In this document: positions 36,835 through 46,761 of the stretch, piece by piece
Position numbering within the stretch: the stretch's first letter is position 1
Layout: each line of letters begins with the position of its first letter
Assembly (NCBI RefSeq): GCF_900184815.1
Contig: NZ_FXXQ01000002.1
Coordinates: forward strand, 186,001 to 250,000
Origin: Boseongicola aestuarii
Lineage (GTDB): Bacteria; Pseudomonadota; Alphaproteobacteria; Rhodobacterales; Rhodobacteraceae
DNA: 64,000 nt
Direction of reading: 5' to 3'
Position numbers and translations under genes: made by a program
Notes under the pieces: generated by a model
Seen by the model: only the letters and a program-made list of their open reading frames with translations
Databases searched by the model: none
What the model was told of the DNA's origin: nothing

Positions 36835-37503
36835 ATGAACGATACGATCGAATTCTGCGGCGAAATGGTCGACTTGCGCCCATCCGGAGCCATGTTCTGG
36901 CCCACGGCCGAAATGCTGGTGGTTTCCGATCTTCACCTCGGGAAGTCCGAACGCATCGCGCGCCGGGGCGGCACACTCCTTCCGCCGTACGAGACCACGG
37001 AAACACTCACGAGACTTTCAGACGAGATCTACGCGACGCGTGCGAAAACCGTTCTTTGCCTTGGCGACAGTTTTGACGACCGAATGGCCGCACACTCACT
37101 GGATGAAAGCCACCTTGCGACCCTGCAAAAGTTGCAAGCGGGAAGACGCTGGCTCTGGATCGAGGGAAACCATGATCCCGGCCCGCTTGGGCTTGGTGGG
37201 ACGACGCTTTCCGAGCATTTCCAAAGCACTCTGACATTTCGCCATATCGCCAAGCCACAATGCGAAAGCGGCGAAATATCAGGGCACTACCACCCCAAAG
37301 CCTACATCAAGTCCGCGTCACGCAGATGCTTTCTGGTCGATCAACGCCGAATGATCTTGCCAGCATTCGGTGCCTATACCGGCGGCCTGAACTGGACCAC
37401 ACCGGAATTGCGCGGTCTCTTTTCCGACACCGCAACGGCCTATCTGACCGGTCGCCGCATTCTCGCTGTTCCTATGCCACGGATCATTGCAACCGACGCC
37501 TAA
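36835..37503 (+). CDS. pdeM: Ligase-associated metallophosphoesterase PdeM
   Basis: A 222-residue calcineurin-like phosphoesterase. Metal-binding motifs are 'SDLHLGK' (31-37), 'GDSFDD' (77-82), 'GNHD' (111-114) and a later 'GHYHPKA'. PdeM acts with the Lhr helicase as a nuclease in DNA repair. Its stop overlaps the convergent Fe-S protein gene by four bases. It lies 133 bp after the helicase gene. Confidence 0.93.
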   Translation: MNDTIEFCGEMVDLRPSGAMFWPTAEMLVVSDLHLGKSERIARRGGTLLPPYETTETLTRLSDEIYATRAKTVLCLGDSFDDRMAAHSLDESHLATLQKLQAGRRWLWIEGNHDPGPLGLGGTTLSEHFQSTLTFRHIAKPQCESGEISGHYHPKAYIKSASRRCFLVDQRRMILPAFGAYTGGLNWTTPELRGLFSDTATAYLTGRRILAVPMPRIIATDA

Positions 37504-38135
37504 CTCTGCGGTACTTCAAATCCTGCGGTCTTGTGGCTGCCGTCGCAAAACGGTTTGTTCCTGGACTGCCCGCAACGACACAGAAACGCCCGCGTTCCAC
37601 GGTGCAAGCGATGCCCCGTCCCCGAGGTGATCTCCAACGATCCGCGTGCTTCAAGAGGGCCGTTTTCATGGCCGATGATCTCCAAGACTTCCCCGGCATC
37701 ATCGCCCGGCGCGTCCTTGCCCGTCGCCGCTGGCTCGCCGGTTGCCGCGAATTTTGCCTCCACATGCGAATAGTCACAAAACGGTGGATTTTTGGTTTGC
37801 CCGCACCGACACATCGTTGCACGCGTTAGTCTTTCGCCTCCAACCACAAGGTTTCCATGAAACGCATTCGGCCCGTTCTCCAGGACTGCCGCGCGATTAA
37901 TACCCGGCGCGGTCTCATCTGCTTGCGACTGGAGGCGACGAAACGTCAACGCCCCGGACGGACAAGTGCGGATCATCGCGGCGATTTCTTCAGCCGGCGC
38001 CGCATCGGGTGACACCCAAGGCCGCTTTGCCGGGTCAAAGACCTGCGGCAACTTCAGGAAACAGTTGCGCGCATGAATGCAGCGATTCATCTCGAAGCCG
38101 ATCTCGATCGCTTCGCCTTTGTAAGTCTTTGCCAT
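37500..38135 (-). CDS. Fe-S protein with one 4Fe-4S-type and two CDGSH domains
   Basis: A 211-residue protein with three iron-sulphur parts: an N-terminal divergent ferredoxin-type domain (Cys19, Cys25, Cys58, 'CIHARNCFLKLP' and 'RTCPSGAL'), a first CDGSH motif (Cys109, Cys111, Cys120, His124) and a second one near the end (Cys186, Cys188, Cys197, His201). CDGSH domains hold labile 2Fe-2S clusters (mitoNEET type). Role unknown; electron or cluster transfer is likely. The ATG at 38135 has GAGAGG upstream and is preferred to a GTG two codons earlier. Confidence 0.92.
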   Translation of the reverse strand: MAKTYKGEAIEIGFEMNRCIHARNCFLKLPQVFDPAKRPWVSPDAAPAEEIAAMIRTCPSGALTFRRLQSQADETAPGINRAAVLENGPNAFHGNLVVGGERLTRATMCRCGQTKNPPFCDYSHVEAKFAATGEPAATGKDAPGDDAGEVLEIIGHENGPLEARGSLEITSGTGHRLHRGTRAFLCRCGQSRNKPFCDGSHKTAGFEVPQS

Positions 38136-38191
38136 GCCCACCTCTCGCTATTCCCAACCAACGCACTCGATTGGTGGCGCGAGGTCAAGCC

Positions 38192-39100
38192 TCAGACGGT
38201 CAAACCCTCGGGTTCAGCCAGACCGTTCACCCGGCAACACGCGGTCAAGGTATTCGCCAAAAGACAGGCAATCGTCATTGGACCGACCCCGCCCGGCACC
38301 GGCGTGATGGCCCCTGCTATTTCGCAAGCACTGGCAAAATCAACGTCCCCCACAAGCCGCGTCTTGGGCGAGCCGTCGTCCTTCAGACCCGCATCGACTC
38401 GGTTGATGCCCACGTCTATTACAGTCGCACCCGGCTTGATCCAACTCCCCGGCACCATCTCGGCACGTCCGACAGCCGCCACGACGATATCGGCGCGGCG
38501 TACGACGTCGGGCAAATCTTTGGTCCTGCTGTGCGCAATCGTGACCGTGCAGCTATCGCCCAAAAGAAGCTGAGCCATCGGCTTGCCCACAATGTTCGAC
38601 CGCCCGATAACGACGGCATCCATCCCTGAAAGACTGCCGTGATGGTCGCGCAGCATCATCAGACAGCCCAATGGTGTGCAGGGCACCATCGACTTTTGGC
38701 CCGTGCCCAGCAGTCCAACGTTCGAGATGTGAAACCCATCCACGTCCTTGGCTGGATCAATCGCGTTGATCACAAGGTCTTCGTTCAGATGTTTCGGCAA
38801 AGGCAATTGCACCAAAATGCCGTGGATCGTCTCATCGCGGTTCAGCTTGTCAATCAGCGCCAACAAATCCGCCTCCGAAGTCGCGGCGTCAAGCTTGTGC
38901 TCCACCGACTTCATGCCGACCTCTTGTGTCTGCTTGCCCTTGGAACGCACATAAACCTGGCTCGCAGGATCCTCGCCGACCAAAACAACCGCCAACCCCG
39001 GCGTGATCCCATGCTCCGCCTTCAGGTTGGCCACATGAACCGCCACCTTTTCGCGAACCGTGGCCGCAAATGCTTTTCCGTCGATGCGCGTTGCCGTCAT
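38192..39100 (-). CDS. folD: Bifunctional methylene-THF dehydrogenase/cyclohydrolase
   Basis: A 302-residue enzyme that interconverts 5,10-methylene-, methenyl- and 10-formyl-tetrahydrofolate with NADP. Motifs '[14 protein letters not shown]' (catalytic Lys), 'QLPLPKHL' and '[17 protein letters not shown]' and the C-terminal '[11 protein letters not shown]' are diagnostic. It ends the fhs-osmC-folD operon, starting 10 bp after osmC. Normal length. Confidence 0.97.
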   Translation of the reverse strand: MTATRIDGKAFAATVREKVAVHVANLKAEHGITPGLAVVLVGEDPASQVYVRSKGKQTQEVGMKSVEHKLDAATSEADLLALIDKLNRDETIHGILVQLPLPKHLNEDLVINAIDPAKDVDGFHISNVGLLGTGQKSMVPCTPLGCLMMLRDHHGSLSGMDAVVIGRSNIVGKPMAQLLLGDSCTVTIAHSRTKDLPDVVRRADIVVAAVGRAEMVPGSWIKPGATVIDVGINRVDAGLKDDGSPKTRLVGDVDFASACEIAGAITPVPGGVGPMTIACLLANTLTACCRVNGLAEPEGLTV

Positions 39101-39110
39101 GAAGTGTTCC

Positions 39111-39557
39111 TTAGTCTAGGTTGACAACGATCTCGGTCTTCACCGAATTCGCTATAAAACAGGCGTGGTGCGCTTTGTCATGCAGCGCCATATGCGCCGC
39201 CTCATCCGGCGTCTCGCCAGAAAAGACAACCGCTATGTGCAAATCCACGCGCGGAATCCAGGCAATACCGTCCGTTTGACGCAAAGCACCCTTCGCAGTG
39301 TCCCGGTAAGACTTTACCTGAAACCCGGCACGACAGGCCACATCCAGAAACCAGAGCATATGGCACGACGATATGGATGCGATATAGGCCTCTTCGGGAT
39401 CGACAGCTTCAGCGCAACCCAATGGCGGCGGGACGATCATCGGGGACGGCGCCGCCGCCACTTCGATCCCACCGTCAAACCGCCAATGGTGTGCACGGGA
39501 ATATTGCCCGGAGGCAAAATCCCCGTCGCATGTCCATATGACTTCTGCCGAATGCAT
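39111..39557 (-). CDS. OsmC family peroxide-reducing protein
   Basis: A 148-residue OsmC/Ohr-like protein with the two redox cysteines Cys65 ('[11 protein letters not shown]') and Cys133 ('[10 protein letters not shown]'). Such enzymes reduce organic hydroperoxides via the cysteine pair. It is locked between fhs and folD with 5 and 10 bp gaps, so it is cotranscribed with folate genes. Its link to one-carbon metabolism is not established; formaldehyde-linked stress is a possible reason (inference). Confidence 0.9.
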   Translation of the reverse strand: MHSAEVIWTCDGDFASGQYSRAHHWRFDGGIEVAAAPSPMIVPPPLGCAEAVDPEEAYIASISSCHMLWFLDVACRAGFQVKSYRDTAKGALRQTDGIAWIPRVDLHIAVVFSGETPDEAAHMALHDKAHHACFIANSVKTEIVVNLD

Positions 39558-39562
39558 ATGTC

Positions 39563-41239
39563 CTAGAACAGACCTTCGATCTGGCCATCGTCATTGAGGC
39601 AGATGTTCTCGGCCGCAGGCTTGGACGGCAGGCCCGGCATGGTCATGATCTCTCCGCAAACCGCCACGACGAACCCCGCACCAGCCGACAGCCGCACTTC
39701 ACGCACCGGCACGGTATGTCCGGTCGGAGCGCCGCGCTGCGTTGGATCGGTTGTAAAGCTGTATTGCGTCTTGGCCATGCAAACTGGTAAATGCCCGTAA
39801 CCGGCTTCTTCCCAGGCTTTTAGCTGATCGCGAATCTTTTTGTCCGCTATCACCTCATCGGCGTGGTAAATCCGTTTTGCAATTGTTTCCATCTTGCTGA
39901 AAAGCGACAGCTCGTCCTTATACAGCGGCGCAAACTGGCTGACGCCACTTTCGGCAATCTCGGCGACACGGCGCGCCAACGGCTCCGAACCTTCCGACCC
40001 AAGCTCCCAGTGGCGCGACAGGATCGCTTCCGAACCCTGCGTCTTCACATAGTCCTTCACGGCCTGAATTTCGGCCTCTGTGTCCGTGACGAAGTGGTTG
40101 ATCGCCACGACCACCGGCACGCCAAAGGACTTCAGGTTGCCAATGTGGCGACCCAGATTCGCACAGCCGGACTTCACAGCGTCGACGTTCTCTTGACCAA
40201 GCTCCGCCTTGGCGACCCCACCGTTCATCTTCATCGCGCGCACTGTAGCCACCAACACCACGCAATCAGGTGCCAGACCAGCCTTGCGGCACTTGATATT
40301 CATGAACTTCTCGGCACCCAGATCAGCGCCGAACCCAGCCTCGGTCACCACGAAATCCGCCAACTTCAGCGCCGTCGTTGTTGCAATAACCGAGTTGCAG
40401 CCGTGTGCGATGTTCGCAAATGGACCGCCATGCACGAAGGCCGGGTTGTTTTCCAGGGTCTGAACTAGGTTCGGCTGCATCGCGTCTTTCAGCAGCACGG
40501 TCATCGCGCCGTCCGCCTTGATATCACGCGCGTAGATGGCCGTGCGATCACGCCGATACGCCACGATCATGTCCCCGAGACGCTTTTCGAGGTCCTTCAG
40601 ATCCGTCGCAAGGCAAAGGATCGCCATGACCTCAGAGGCAACCGTGATGTCAAAACCGGTTTGACGCGGGAACCCGTTGGCCACGCCCCCAAGCGAGGTC
40701 ACGACGTCGCGCAGAGCACGGTCGTTCATATCCAGAACACGTTTCCAAGTTACGCGCCGCTCATCGATCTCAAGGCTGTTGCCCCAATAGATGTGGTTGT
40801 CGATCATTGCCGAAAGAAGGTTATGAGCCGCAGTGATCGCGTGGAAGTCACCCGTAAAGTGCAGGTTCATATCTTCCATCGGAACAATCTGCGCATAGCC
40901 GCCGCCAGCAGCGCCACCCTTCATGCCAAAGTTCGGACCCAACGACGCCTCGCGGATACACACGGCTGTCTTCTTGCCGATACGGTTAAGGCCATCACCC
41001 AGGCCCACCGTGGTTGTCGTCTTGCCTTCGCCAGCTGGTGTCGGATTGATCGCAGTAACCAAAACCAGTTTGCCCTTCGGCTTATCGGCAAGGCTGGAGA
41101 TAAAGCTTTGACTGACTTTCGCTTTATCGTGGCCATAGGGAACAAGGTCTTCCGGTCCAATGCCCAACTTGGCACCAATCTCCATGATCGGCTTCTTGTT
41201 GGCTTCACGCGCAATCTCGATGTCAGTCTTGTAGGCCAT
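39563..41239 (-). CDS. fhs: Formate-tetrahydrofolate ligase
   Basis: A 558-residue enzyme that makes 10-formyl-THF from formate, THF and ATP. The P-loop '[18 protein letters not shown]' (Lys73) and the motif '[21 protein letters not shown]' are hallmarks. It is the first gene of an operon with osmC and folD. In roseobacters this branch processes C1 units from methylated compounds and glycine; here that is inference. The 164-bp upstream region shows no obvious riboswitch. Confidence 0.97.
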   Translation of the reverse strand: MAYKTDIEIAREANKKPIMEIGAKLGIGPEDLVPYGHDKAKVSQSFISSLADKPKGKLVLVTAINPTPAGEGKTTTTVGLGDGLNRIGKKTAVCIREASLGPNFGMKGGAAGGGYAQIVPMEDMNLHFTGDFHAITAAHNLLSAMIDNHIYWGNSLEIDERRVTWKRVLDMNDRALRDVVTSLGGVANGFPRQTGFDITVASEVMAILCLATDLKDLEKRLGDMIVAYRRDRTAIYARDIKADGAMTVLLKDAMQPNLVQTLENNPAFVHGGPFANIAHGCNSVIATTTALKLADFVVTEAGFGADLGAEKFMNIKCRKAGLAPDCVVLVATVRAMKMNGGVAKAELGQENVDAVKSGCANLGRHIGNLKSFGVPVVVAINHFVTDTEAEIQAVKDYVKTQGSEAILSRHWELGSEGSEPLARRVAEIAESGVSQFAPLYKDELSLFSKMETIAKRIYHADEVIADKKIRDQLKAWEEAGYGHLPVCMAKTQYSFTTDPTQRGAPTGHTVPVREVRLSAGAGFVVAVCGEIMTMPGLPSKPAAENICLNDDGQIEGLF

Positions 41240-41403
41240 GTCCCGGGTTTCCCTGTTATGAGCTGCCGTCGTTCGACGTTCTCAACCGCTATAAGCCCGC
41301 AAGCGGCTCAGGTAAGCGTCAATTTCGACATTTCCGACACCTCTTGCGTCCAAGCAAGGGGCCAAGCGCTGCATATCGGAAACTTTAGGCTCGAAAGGCG
41401 ATC

Positions 41404-41985
41404 TCAAGCAGCCGTCCAGGCCCGCTGCTGAGGTACATGCAAACGTACGTCATCACCGACGCGAAGTGCGCCTTCGCGTTCGACCCAAGCCGTCACGCCG
41501 CGCAATCCCCGCGCCGCAGTCTTGAACTTGCGCCCCACACCGGGAACGTGACGATCGATCACTGCCACCGGCAGATGACAGGGACGGTTCAGCATATCGA
41601 CAACCAAAGTGGCGCCACTTGCAAACTGAAGTCGCGATGACGGCGGCACATGCGTGAAATCCGGCAGTCCTGAAATTACAATCGAGGCCCCGATCCACGA
41701 CGGATCAAGCGCCGGGATACCCATGTTCGCAGCGATGGTGGCCAGCTCCTCGGCGGAAACCACCGAGAATTGACGCGTGTTTCGAATCTCTGTTCCTTTG
41801 GGATACTGCGTGACGACCCTCGAGCAGGACGCTCGTGTCAAACCGGCATGATCTTCATCGGCGACACCGGCAAAAGTGGCAAAGACTTCGGTCCGGCCCG
41901 CCGACGCCAAATCCGCGGCGCGGTCGGCAACACATCCAAGCCATTCGACCCGACCCGTGAATTGCGTCTTGATGAGTGCTGGCAT
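41404..41985 (-). CDS. MOSC domain protein
   Basis: A 193-residue protein with a MOSC (molybdenum cofactor sulphurase C-terminal) domain over most of its length: 'RNTRQFSVVSAEELATIAANMG', 'WIGASIVISGLPDFTHVPPSSRLQF' and 'RGLRGVTAWVEREGALRVGDDVRLH'. MOSC proteins transfer sulphur or act on oxidised N-compounds. The usual conserved cysteine appears in 'NRPCHLP'. Start ATG 41985 is chosen because a longer frame would overlap the upstream gene's end. Confidence 0.88.
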   Translation of the reverse strand: MPALIKTQFTGRVEWLGCVADRAADLASAGRTEVFATFAGVADEDHAGLTRASCSRVVTQYPKGTEIRNTRQFSVVSAEELATIAANMGIPALDPSWIGASIVISGLPDFTHVPPSSRLQFASGATLVVDMLNRPCHLPVAVIDRHVPGVGRKFKTAARGLRGVTAWVEREGALRVGDDVRLHVPQQRAWTAA

Positions 41986-41998
41986 TCGATGGCCCCAA

Positions 41999-42493
41999 TC
42001 AGGTTTCGACCGGCGCGCCGGCATTCGCGTGACGACGTTCCAGCAGCGAATTGGTTGTTCGGTAGGTGTCGGGCATAAACCGCTTGCGGCGTTGTGACTC
42101 TTCCCACCAAACGGCCCCGCCCGGCGTCGTCAGCATCTCAAAAAAGTAATTCGTAATCGCACCGTCCAGCCCCACAAGCTTTTGTGGCAGCGAGTCATTA
42201 TGCTTCAGGAAATTACCGAAGATATGCACGCCCTGCTCCAGATACATCTCAAATGTCAGACGCTCGGCATCGCTCAGACTGCCATAGTCTGCATGTCCCT
42301 TCACCAGCACCGCTGCAAGGTTTGGATCGTTTACCTGCGCCTTGTAGTCTGTAAGCGTCTGCAACAAATCGCGCCAGTTTGTCAGTTCGGTTTGCTTGCG
42401 GGTGGCGCGCATCTCGAATGCCACAAACAAGAGCGAAACAACTATGGTGGCAGCCGCGATCAGGTCCGCAACATCGGCAATTTGTGACAGCAT
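41999..42493 (-). CDS. Hypothetical protein with one membrane helix
   Basis: A 164-residue protein with an N-terminal hydrophobic helix (about 8-28), then a soluble region rich in charged residues ('EMRATRKQTELTNWRDLLQTLTDYK', 'VWWEESQRRKRFMPDTYRTT'). I do not recognise the family; it resembles membrane-anchored hypothetical proteins common in marine bacteria. A purine-rich ribosome site (GAGGGGCGAGG) precedes the start. It lies 13 bp before the MOSC gene and may be cotranscribed. Confidence 0.7.
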   Translation of the reverse strand: MLSQIADVADLIAAATIVVSLLFVAFEMRATRKQTELTNWRDLLQTLTDYKAQVNDPNLAAVLVKGHADYGSLSDAERLTFEMYLEQGVHIFGNFLKHNDSLPQKLVGLDGAITNYFFEMLTTPGGAVWWEESQRRKRFMPDTYRTTNSLLERRHANAGAPVET

Positions 42494-42547
42494 CCTCGCC
42501 CCTCATACTTCGCTAGTTTCAATAGCGCGATGATTGACGCCAGCCCC

Positions 42548-42583
42548 AAAAAAAACAATGCCCCGCGCGATGGCGGGGCATTG
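42548..42583 (-). terminator. Strong intrinsic terminator after ftsH
   Basis: An 11-bp stem (CAATGCCCCGC / GCGGGGCATTG, arms 42556-42566 and 42573-42583), loop of six, and on the minus strand a run of nine T. It ends the Tol-Pal-tilS-ftsH transcript. Confidence 0.95.
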
Positions 42584-42605
42584 AATGATCAATATTCGGG
42601 TCGGA

Positions 42606-44534
42606 TCAGGCCGAGGGCTCCGGCTCCATGCCACCGTCATCATCCGAGGATTTCGACTTGGGCTTGGTCTTCGGAATGGCCGTGATCGACGCCGTGCCAC
42701 CGGTGTCGGACGGCTTGTCATCGTCGTCATCGCCCCGGTTCAAAGGCTCGCCCGCAATCACGCGCGTGATCTCGTTCCCGGTCAGCGTTTCGTACTCCAA
42801 CAGACCTTGCGCCAGACGCTCAAGGTCGTCGCGCTTCTCGGTCAGAATACGCTTTGCCGTCTCGTACCCTTCGTCGACCAAGGCTTTCACCTTGTCGTCG
42901 ATGGTCTTCTGAGTTTCGCTCGAATGCGTCGTGCCGCCTCCGTAAGTACCCAGATGCGACTGCTGTTCATTGGCGTAATCGACGTAGCCAAGTTCATCAG
43001 CATAACCGAACTGCGTGACCATAGCCCGTGCAATACGCGTCACCTGCTGGATGTCCGAAGACGCGCCCGAAGTGACGTTTTCTTTGCCGAACACCAGTTC
43101 CTCAGCCACACGTCCGCCCATCGCCATCGCGATCTTGGACGTATACTTCGTATAGGTCACGGACAACTGATCCCGCTCGGGCAAAGACAACACCAGACCC
43201 AAAGCCCGCCCACGCGGAATGATCGTCGCCTTATGGATCGGATCATGTTGCGGCACGTTCAGGCCCACAATCGCGTGGCCCGCTTCGTGATAGGCGGTCA
43301 GCTTCTTCTCGTCTTCGGTCATCACCATCGAACGACGCTCGGCGCCCATCATGACCTTGTCTTTCGCACTCTCGAAATCTTCCATAGTCACGAACCGACG
43401 CCCAACGCGGGCCGCCATCAACGCACTTTCGTTTACAAGGTTTGCCAGATCAGCACCCGAGAAACCCGGTGTGCCCCGGGCGATAATGCGCAAATCAACA
43501 TCCGGCCCCAAAGGTACCTTGCGCGCATGTACGCCAAGAATTTTCTCGCGGCCCTTGATGTCAGGGTTCGGCACCTGAACCTGACGGTCAAAACGACCGG
43601 GTCGCAACAGCGCCGGATCCAACACGTCCGGACGGTTGGTCGCGGCAACGATGATGATACCTTCGTTGGCCTCAAAACCGTCCATCTCAACCAGCAACTG
43701 ATTCAACGTCTGTTCACGCTCGTCGTTGCCACCGCCATAGCCGACACCTCGCGAGCGCCCGACAGCGTCAATCTCGTCGATGAAAACGATGCACGGCGCG
43801 TTCTTCTTCGCCTGCTCGAACATGTCGCGTACACGACTTGCACCCACACCCACGAACATCTCGACAAAGTCGGAACCCGAAATCGTGAAGAACGGAACAC
43901 CCGCCTCGCCCGCAATCGCGCGGGCCAAAAGCGTTTTACCCGTGCCCGGAGGACCAACCAAAAGAGCACCTTTCGGAATTTTGCCGCCCAGCCGCGAGAA
44001 CTTCTGCGGCGTGCGCAGGAATTCTACGATCTCTTCCAGCTCTTCCTTGGCTTCATCAATGCCTGCCACGTCGTCAAACGTCACCCGGCCATGCTTTTCC
44101 GTCAGCAGCTTCGCGCGCGATTTGCCAAAGCCCATCGCGCCGCCACGGCCACCGCCCTGCATCCGGTTCATGAAGTAAATCCACACACCGATCAAAAGCA
44201 GGAACGGCAGGAAAGTCATCAGGATCGTCACAAATCCCGACTGCTCTTGAGGCTCAGCCCGGAACGTCACTTCATTTGCAACCAACAGATCCGTCGCCCC
44301 TGCGCCTTCAGGCTGGATCGTCACATAGTCACGCCCGTCCGAGCTGCGGAATACGATCCGCTCGCCGTCGATTGTCGCGTTCGAGACGTCGCCGCCTTCC
44401 ACTCGCTGGACAAAATCGGAATAGCTGACCGTGGAAGACTGAGTATTCGTCTGCCCGCCAGAAATCAGGTTAAATAGCGCCAAAATCAGCAGGAAAAGAA
44501 CCAGCCAAAAGGCGATGCTGCGCGCGTTGTTCAA
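42606..44534 (-). CDS. ftsH: ATP-dependent zinc metalloprotease FtsH
   Basis: A 642-residue membrane-bound AAA protease that degrades misfolded membrane proteins and regulators. Two N-terminal helices (about 8-27 and 105-125) flank a periplasmic domain; the AAA domain carries Walker A 'GPPGTGKT' (Lys200) and the SRH '[17 protein letters not shown]'; the zinc site HEAGH is at 416-420. The start is a TTG at 44534 with an excellent AAAGGAG six bases upstream and family-like N-terminus [10 protein letters not shown] terminator follows its stop. Confidence 0.97.
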   Translation of the reverse strand: MNNARSIAFWLVLFLLILALFNLISGGQTNTQSSTVSYSDFVQRVEGGDVSNATIDGERIVFRSSDGRDYVTIQPEGAGATDLLVANEVTFRAEPQEQSGFVTILMTFLPFLLLIGVWIYFMNRMQGGGRGGAMGFGKSRAKLLTEKHGRVTFDDVAGIDEAKEELEEIVEFLRTPQKFSRLGGKIPKGALLVGPPGTGKTLLARAIAGEAGVPFFTISGSDFVEMFVGVGASRVRDMFEQAKKNAPCIVFIDEIDAVGRSRGVGYGGGNDEREQTLNQLLVEMDGFEANEGIIIVAATNRPDVLDPALLRPGRFDRQVQVPNPDIKGREKILGVHARKVPLGPDVDLRIIARGTPGFSGADLANLVNESALMAARVGRRFVTMEDFESAKDKVMMGAERRSMVMTEDEKKLTAYHEAGHAIVGLNVPQHDPIHKATIIPRGRALGLVLSLPERDQLSVTYTKYTSKIAMAMGGRVAEELVFGKENVTSGASSDIQQVTRIARAMVTQFGYADELGYVDYANEQQSHLGTYGGGTTHSSETQKTIDDKVKALVDEGYETAKRILTEKRDDLERLAQGLLEYETLTGNEITRVIAGEPLNRGDDDDDKPSDTGGTASITAIPKTKPKSKSSDDDGGMEPEPSA

Positions 44535-44616
44535 AGGACGCTCCTTTGGGAATTTCTTGGGGCAGAAACGGCCACCCCTCCGACTGTACCACTAAATAGC
44601 CACCAAACGGAGATCT

Positions 44617-45924
44617 TCAACGGGATAAGAGGAATTGAGCGAAACTTCCCCGCCCTGTTGCCGTGGCCTCCCAGCCATTTTTCAAGCCTGCAACGGGTGC
44701 CGCAACGAGTTCCTCGCCCCGCCAAATCGCCGGAGTCGCCAATAAAGACTGACGCGGCAAGCCAGTTTCACGCCAATCAGGGCAGTCCTTCACGGCTTCG
44801 CCAAGCGCGCGCACCTGCAAATCTGCGTCATGTGGTCCGTCCAAGACCCAGCGACCATCCCAAAGCGTGTCCGTGGACGATGTGGTGTCCTTTACCGCAT
44901 TGTATTCACGGGTGATTCGCAGCTTTTGATTTATGCGCCTTTTCGCTTTGATTCGGGAAATCAGACATCCCGCAACGGTGTGTCGATCCGCGTCCATTAA
45001 TCCGACATCAATCCCGATAATCGCCGAACGACGCGGCGGATACTCAGCACCCGACATCCATTTGAGCGCGCCAATCAAAATCCGCCGGCCAACTTCAGCA
45101 GGCACCTGAGTTCTGGGGGTCAAAAAATGCTCCGGAAAGATCAGATCGCCATGGTCCATTGTCACAATTTCATTCTCGGCGACTTCGCGCCATGCATAGT
45201 GATCCAAGGCCGACCGCGCCGCGTCGGCGTTGGAGGCGACCATCCAAAGCGTTTCGCTGTCAATTCCGATCTCGCTCAAAGCAGCCATCGCCCGACGCGC
45301 CCGTATCCGTTCGAAACTGTCATCTTCGTTTGTCGGATCACTGCACCACAAAATGCCTTGGCTCGTCAGATAATCCTGTAAATCCGACCGCTCCAGCCCA
45401 AAGAGAAACGGCCGGATCCACACCAAGCCATTCCGCTCAAAACGGCGTGACATCCCTGCCAGCCCATCGACACCCGATTGCCGCGCCAGTCGCATCAGTA
45501 CCGTTTCCGCCTGATCGTCTTGCGTGTGCCCAAGAGCCACAACATCGACGCCTTTGCGCTCGGCCCACGCTGAGATCAACGCATACCGCGCCTTGCGCGC
45601 TTTGCCCTGCAAATTGCCTTGGCCGTCCCATTCCCAACGAAGCACCGAGTGCGGCACACCCCGCTTGGCACAATACTTCGCCACAAGCGCAATCTCGTCC
45701 TTCGCCTCCGCCCGCAAACCGTGATCGACCGTGACCGCAAAAATTTCGATGCCTTTCTCGGCGCAGTGCCAAGCCATCAGGTCCAGCAACGCCATGGAAT
45801 CGCTGCCACCCGAAACGGCAACACCCAGCCGCTTTGGCTTGGCGCCTAGAAAACTCCACTCGCAGGCGTGTCTCAGCCAGTGCGTCCGACCCTCATCGCT
45901 GGCGAACCTGTCGCCCTCGCTCAC
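44617..45924 (-). CDS. tilS: tRNA(Ile)-lysidine synthetase
   Basis: A 435-residue N-type ATP pyrophosphatase that turns cytidine 34 of tRNA-Ile(CAU) to lysidine, which makes it read AUA. The PP-loop SGGSDS is at 38-43, followed by 'VDHGLRAEAKDE' and 'LGHTQDDQAETVLMRLARQSG'. The C-terminal domain is divergent. Its start overlaps the cpoB stop by four bases, and ftsH follows, the standard order in alphaproteobacteria. Confidence 0.96.
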   Translation of the reverse strand: MSEGDRFASDEGRTHWLRHACEWSFLGAKPKRLGVAVSGGSDSMALLDLMAWHCAEKGIEIFAVTVDHGLRAEAKDEIALVAKYCAKRGVPHSVLRWEWDGQGNLQGKARKARYALISAWAERKGVDVVALGHTQDDQAETVLMRLARQSGVDGLAGMSRRFERNGLVWIRPFLFGLERSDLQDYLTSQGILWCSDPTNEDDSFERIRARRAMAALSEIGIDSETLWMVASNADAARSALDHYAWREVAENEIVTMDHGDLIFPEHFLTPRTQVPAEVGRRILIGALKWMSGAEYPPRRSAIIGIDVGLMDADRHTVAGCLISRIKAKRRINQKLRITREYNAVKDTTSSTDTLWDGRWVLDGPHDADLQVRALGEAVKDCPDWRETGLPRQSLLATPAIWRGEELVAAPVAGLKNGWEATATGRGSFAQFLLSR

Positions 45925-46748
45925 ACGCAGCCCATCGACGCACGCGCCGTCTGCGCCTCAATCGAGGCTTCGGTGTCAGGATACCGCAATGTGACTTCAC
46001 CAAGTGTGATGCAGGCCTCCGACGTCTGACCCAAGCCATCCAGCGCAACGCCCAACTTCAGCAAGGCCGTCGGAGACGTGGGTCCATTCGGTGTCCCCGA
46101 ATAGCTCTCCAAATACGCCCGCGCCGCCGAAGACGTCAGCCCAAGGTTCTGCAAAGCCTCGCCCCGCATCAAATGCGCCAGACCAGTCAGCGGTCCGCCC
46201 TGATAGGTGTCGGAAAAGCGCTGCAACTGCTCGACGGCCACTTCGTAGTTGCCCGCATCGAACGAGGCCTTGGCGCGTTCGAAGTCCTCGCGTTCCGCCA
46301 CGGCCAGTTCGACGCCACCGGTCGGATCGCTCGTCGGTGCAACTGGTTGCGGCGCGACCGGGGGTGGTAAAGCCCCGCCGCCAAGGGTGGGTGTGTCACC
46401 GAGGCTTCCGATGTCACACCCGCTTTCCAGTTCGCAAAGGCGGAACTCCAGATCACCGATCCGGTTCGTTCCATCCGACACGATACGATCAACACGATTG
46501 GTCAACGCCTCATTCGCCGCCGTCAGCCGTTGCAATTCGGCTTCCATCGCGTCCATACGCTCCAGCGCGTTCGTGCCCGACAAATTGGTGTTCACACCTC
46601 CGGTCGTAGACAACTCGCGCCGTAGTTTCTGCATCTCGACGAACAGCACCGTCAACTCCTGACGGATATCCGCCAGTGTTTGTTCCCGACCCTGCGCCAC
46701 AGCCGGTGAGGCCAGGGCGAGAACAGCGGCAATGATAATCCAACGCAT
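45921..46748 (-). CDS. cpoB: Cell division coordinator CpoB (YbgF)
   Basis: A 275-residue periplasmic protein that links the Tol-Pal system to peptidoglycan synthesis at division. Signal peptide to about residue 19, coiled coil at about 20-90 ('LERMDAMEAELQRLTAANEAL'), a Pro-rich linker, and TPR repeats at about 155-270 ('FERAKASFDAGNYEVAVEQLQRF'). Start ATG 46748 is preferred because it gives a clean signal peptide; a longer frame overlaps pal. Located 13 bp after pal. Confidence 0.94.
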   Translation of the reverse strand: MRWIIIAAVLALASPAVAQGREQTLADIRQELTVLFVEMQKLRRELSTTGGVNTNLSGTNALERMDAMEAELQRLTAANEALTNRVDRIVSDGTNRIGDLEFRLCELESGCDIGSLGDTPTLGGGALPPPVAPQPVAPTSDPTGGVELAVAEREDFERAKASFDAGNYEVAVEQLQRFSDTYQGGPLTGLAHLMRGEALQNLGLTSSAARAYLESYSGTPNGPTSPTALLKLGVALDGLGQTSEACITLGEVTLRYPDTEASIEAQTARASMGCV

Positions 46749-46761
46749 GAGACGATGCTCC

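Noticed and set aside
41240-41403. Possible riboswitch in the fhs leader
   Set aside because: 164 bp with weak pairing only; no known folate or SAM riboswitch core could be recognised by eye.
42585-44477. Long open frame antisense to ftsH (about 630 codons)
   Set aside because: High GC and codon bias of ftsH give a stop-free opposite frame; the translation is Arg/His-rich and has no domain, while ftsH itself is certain.
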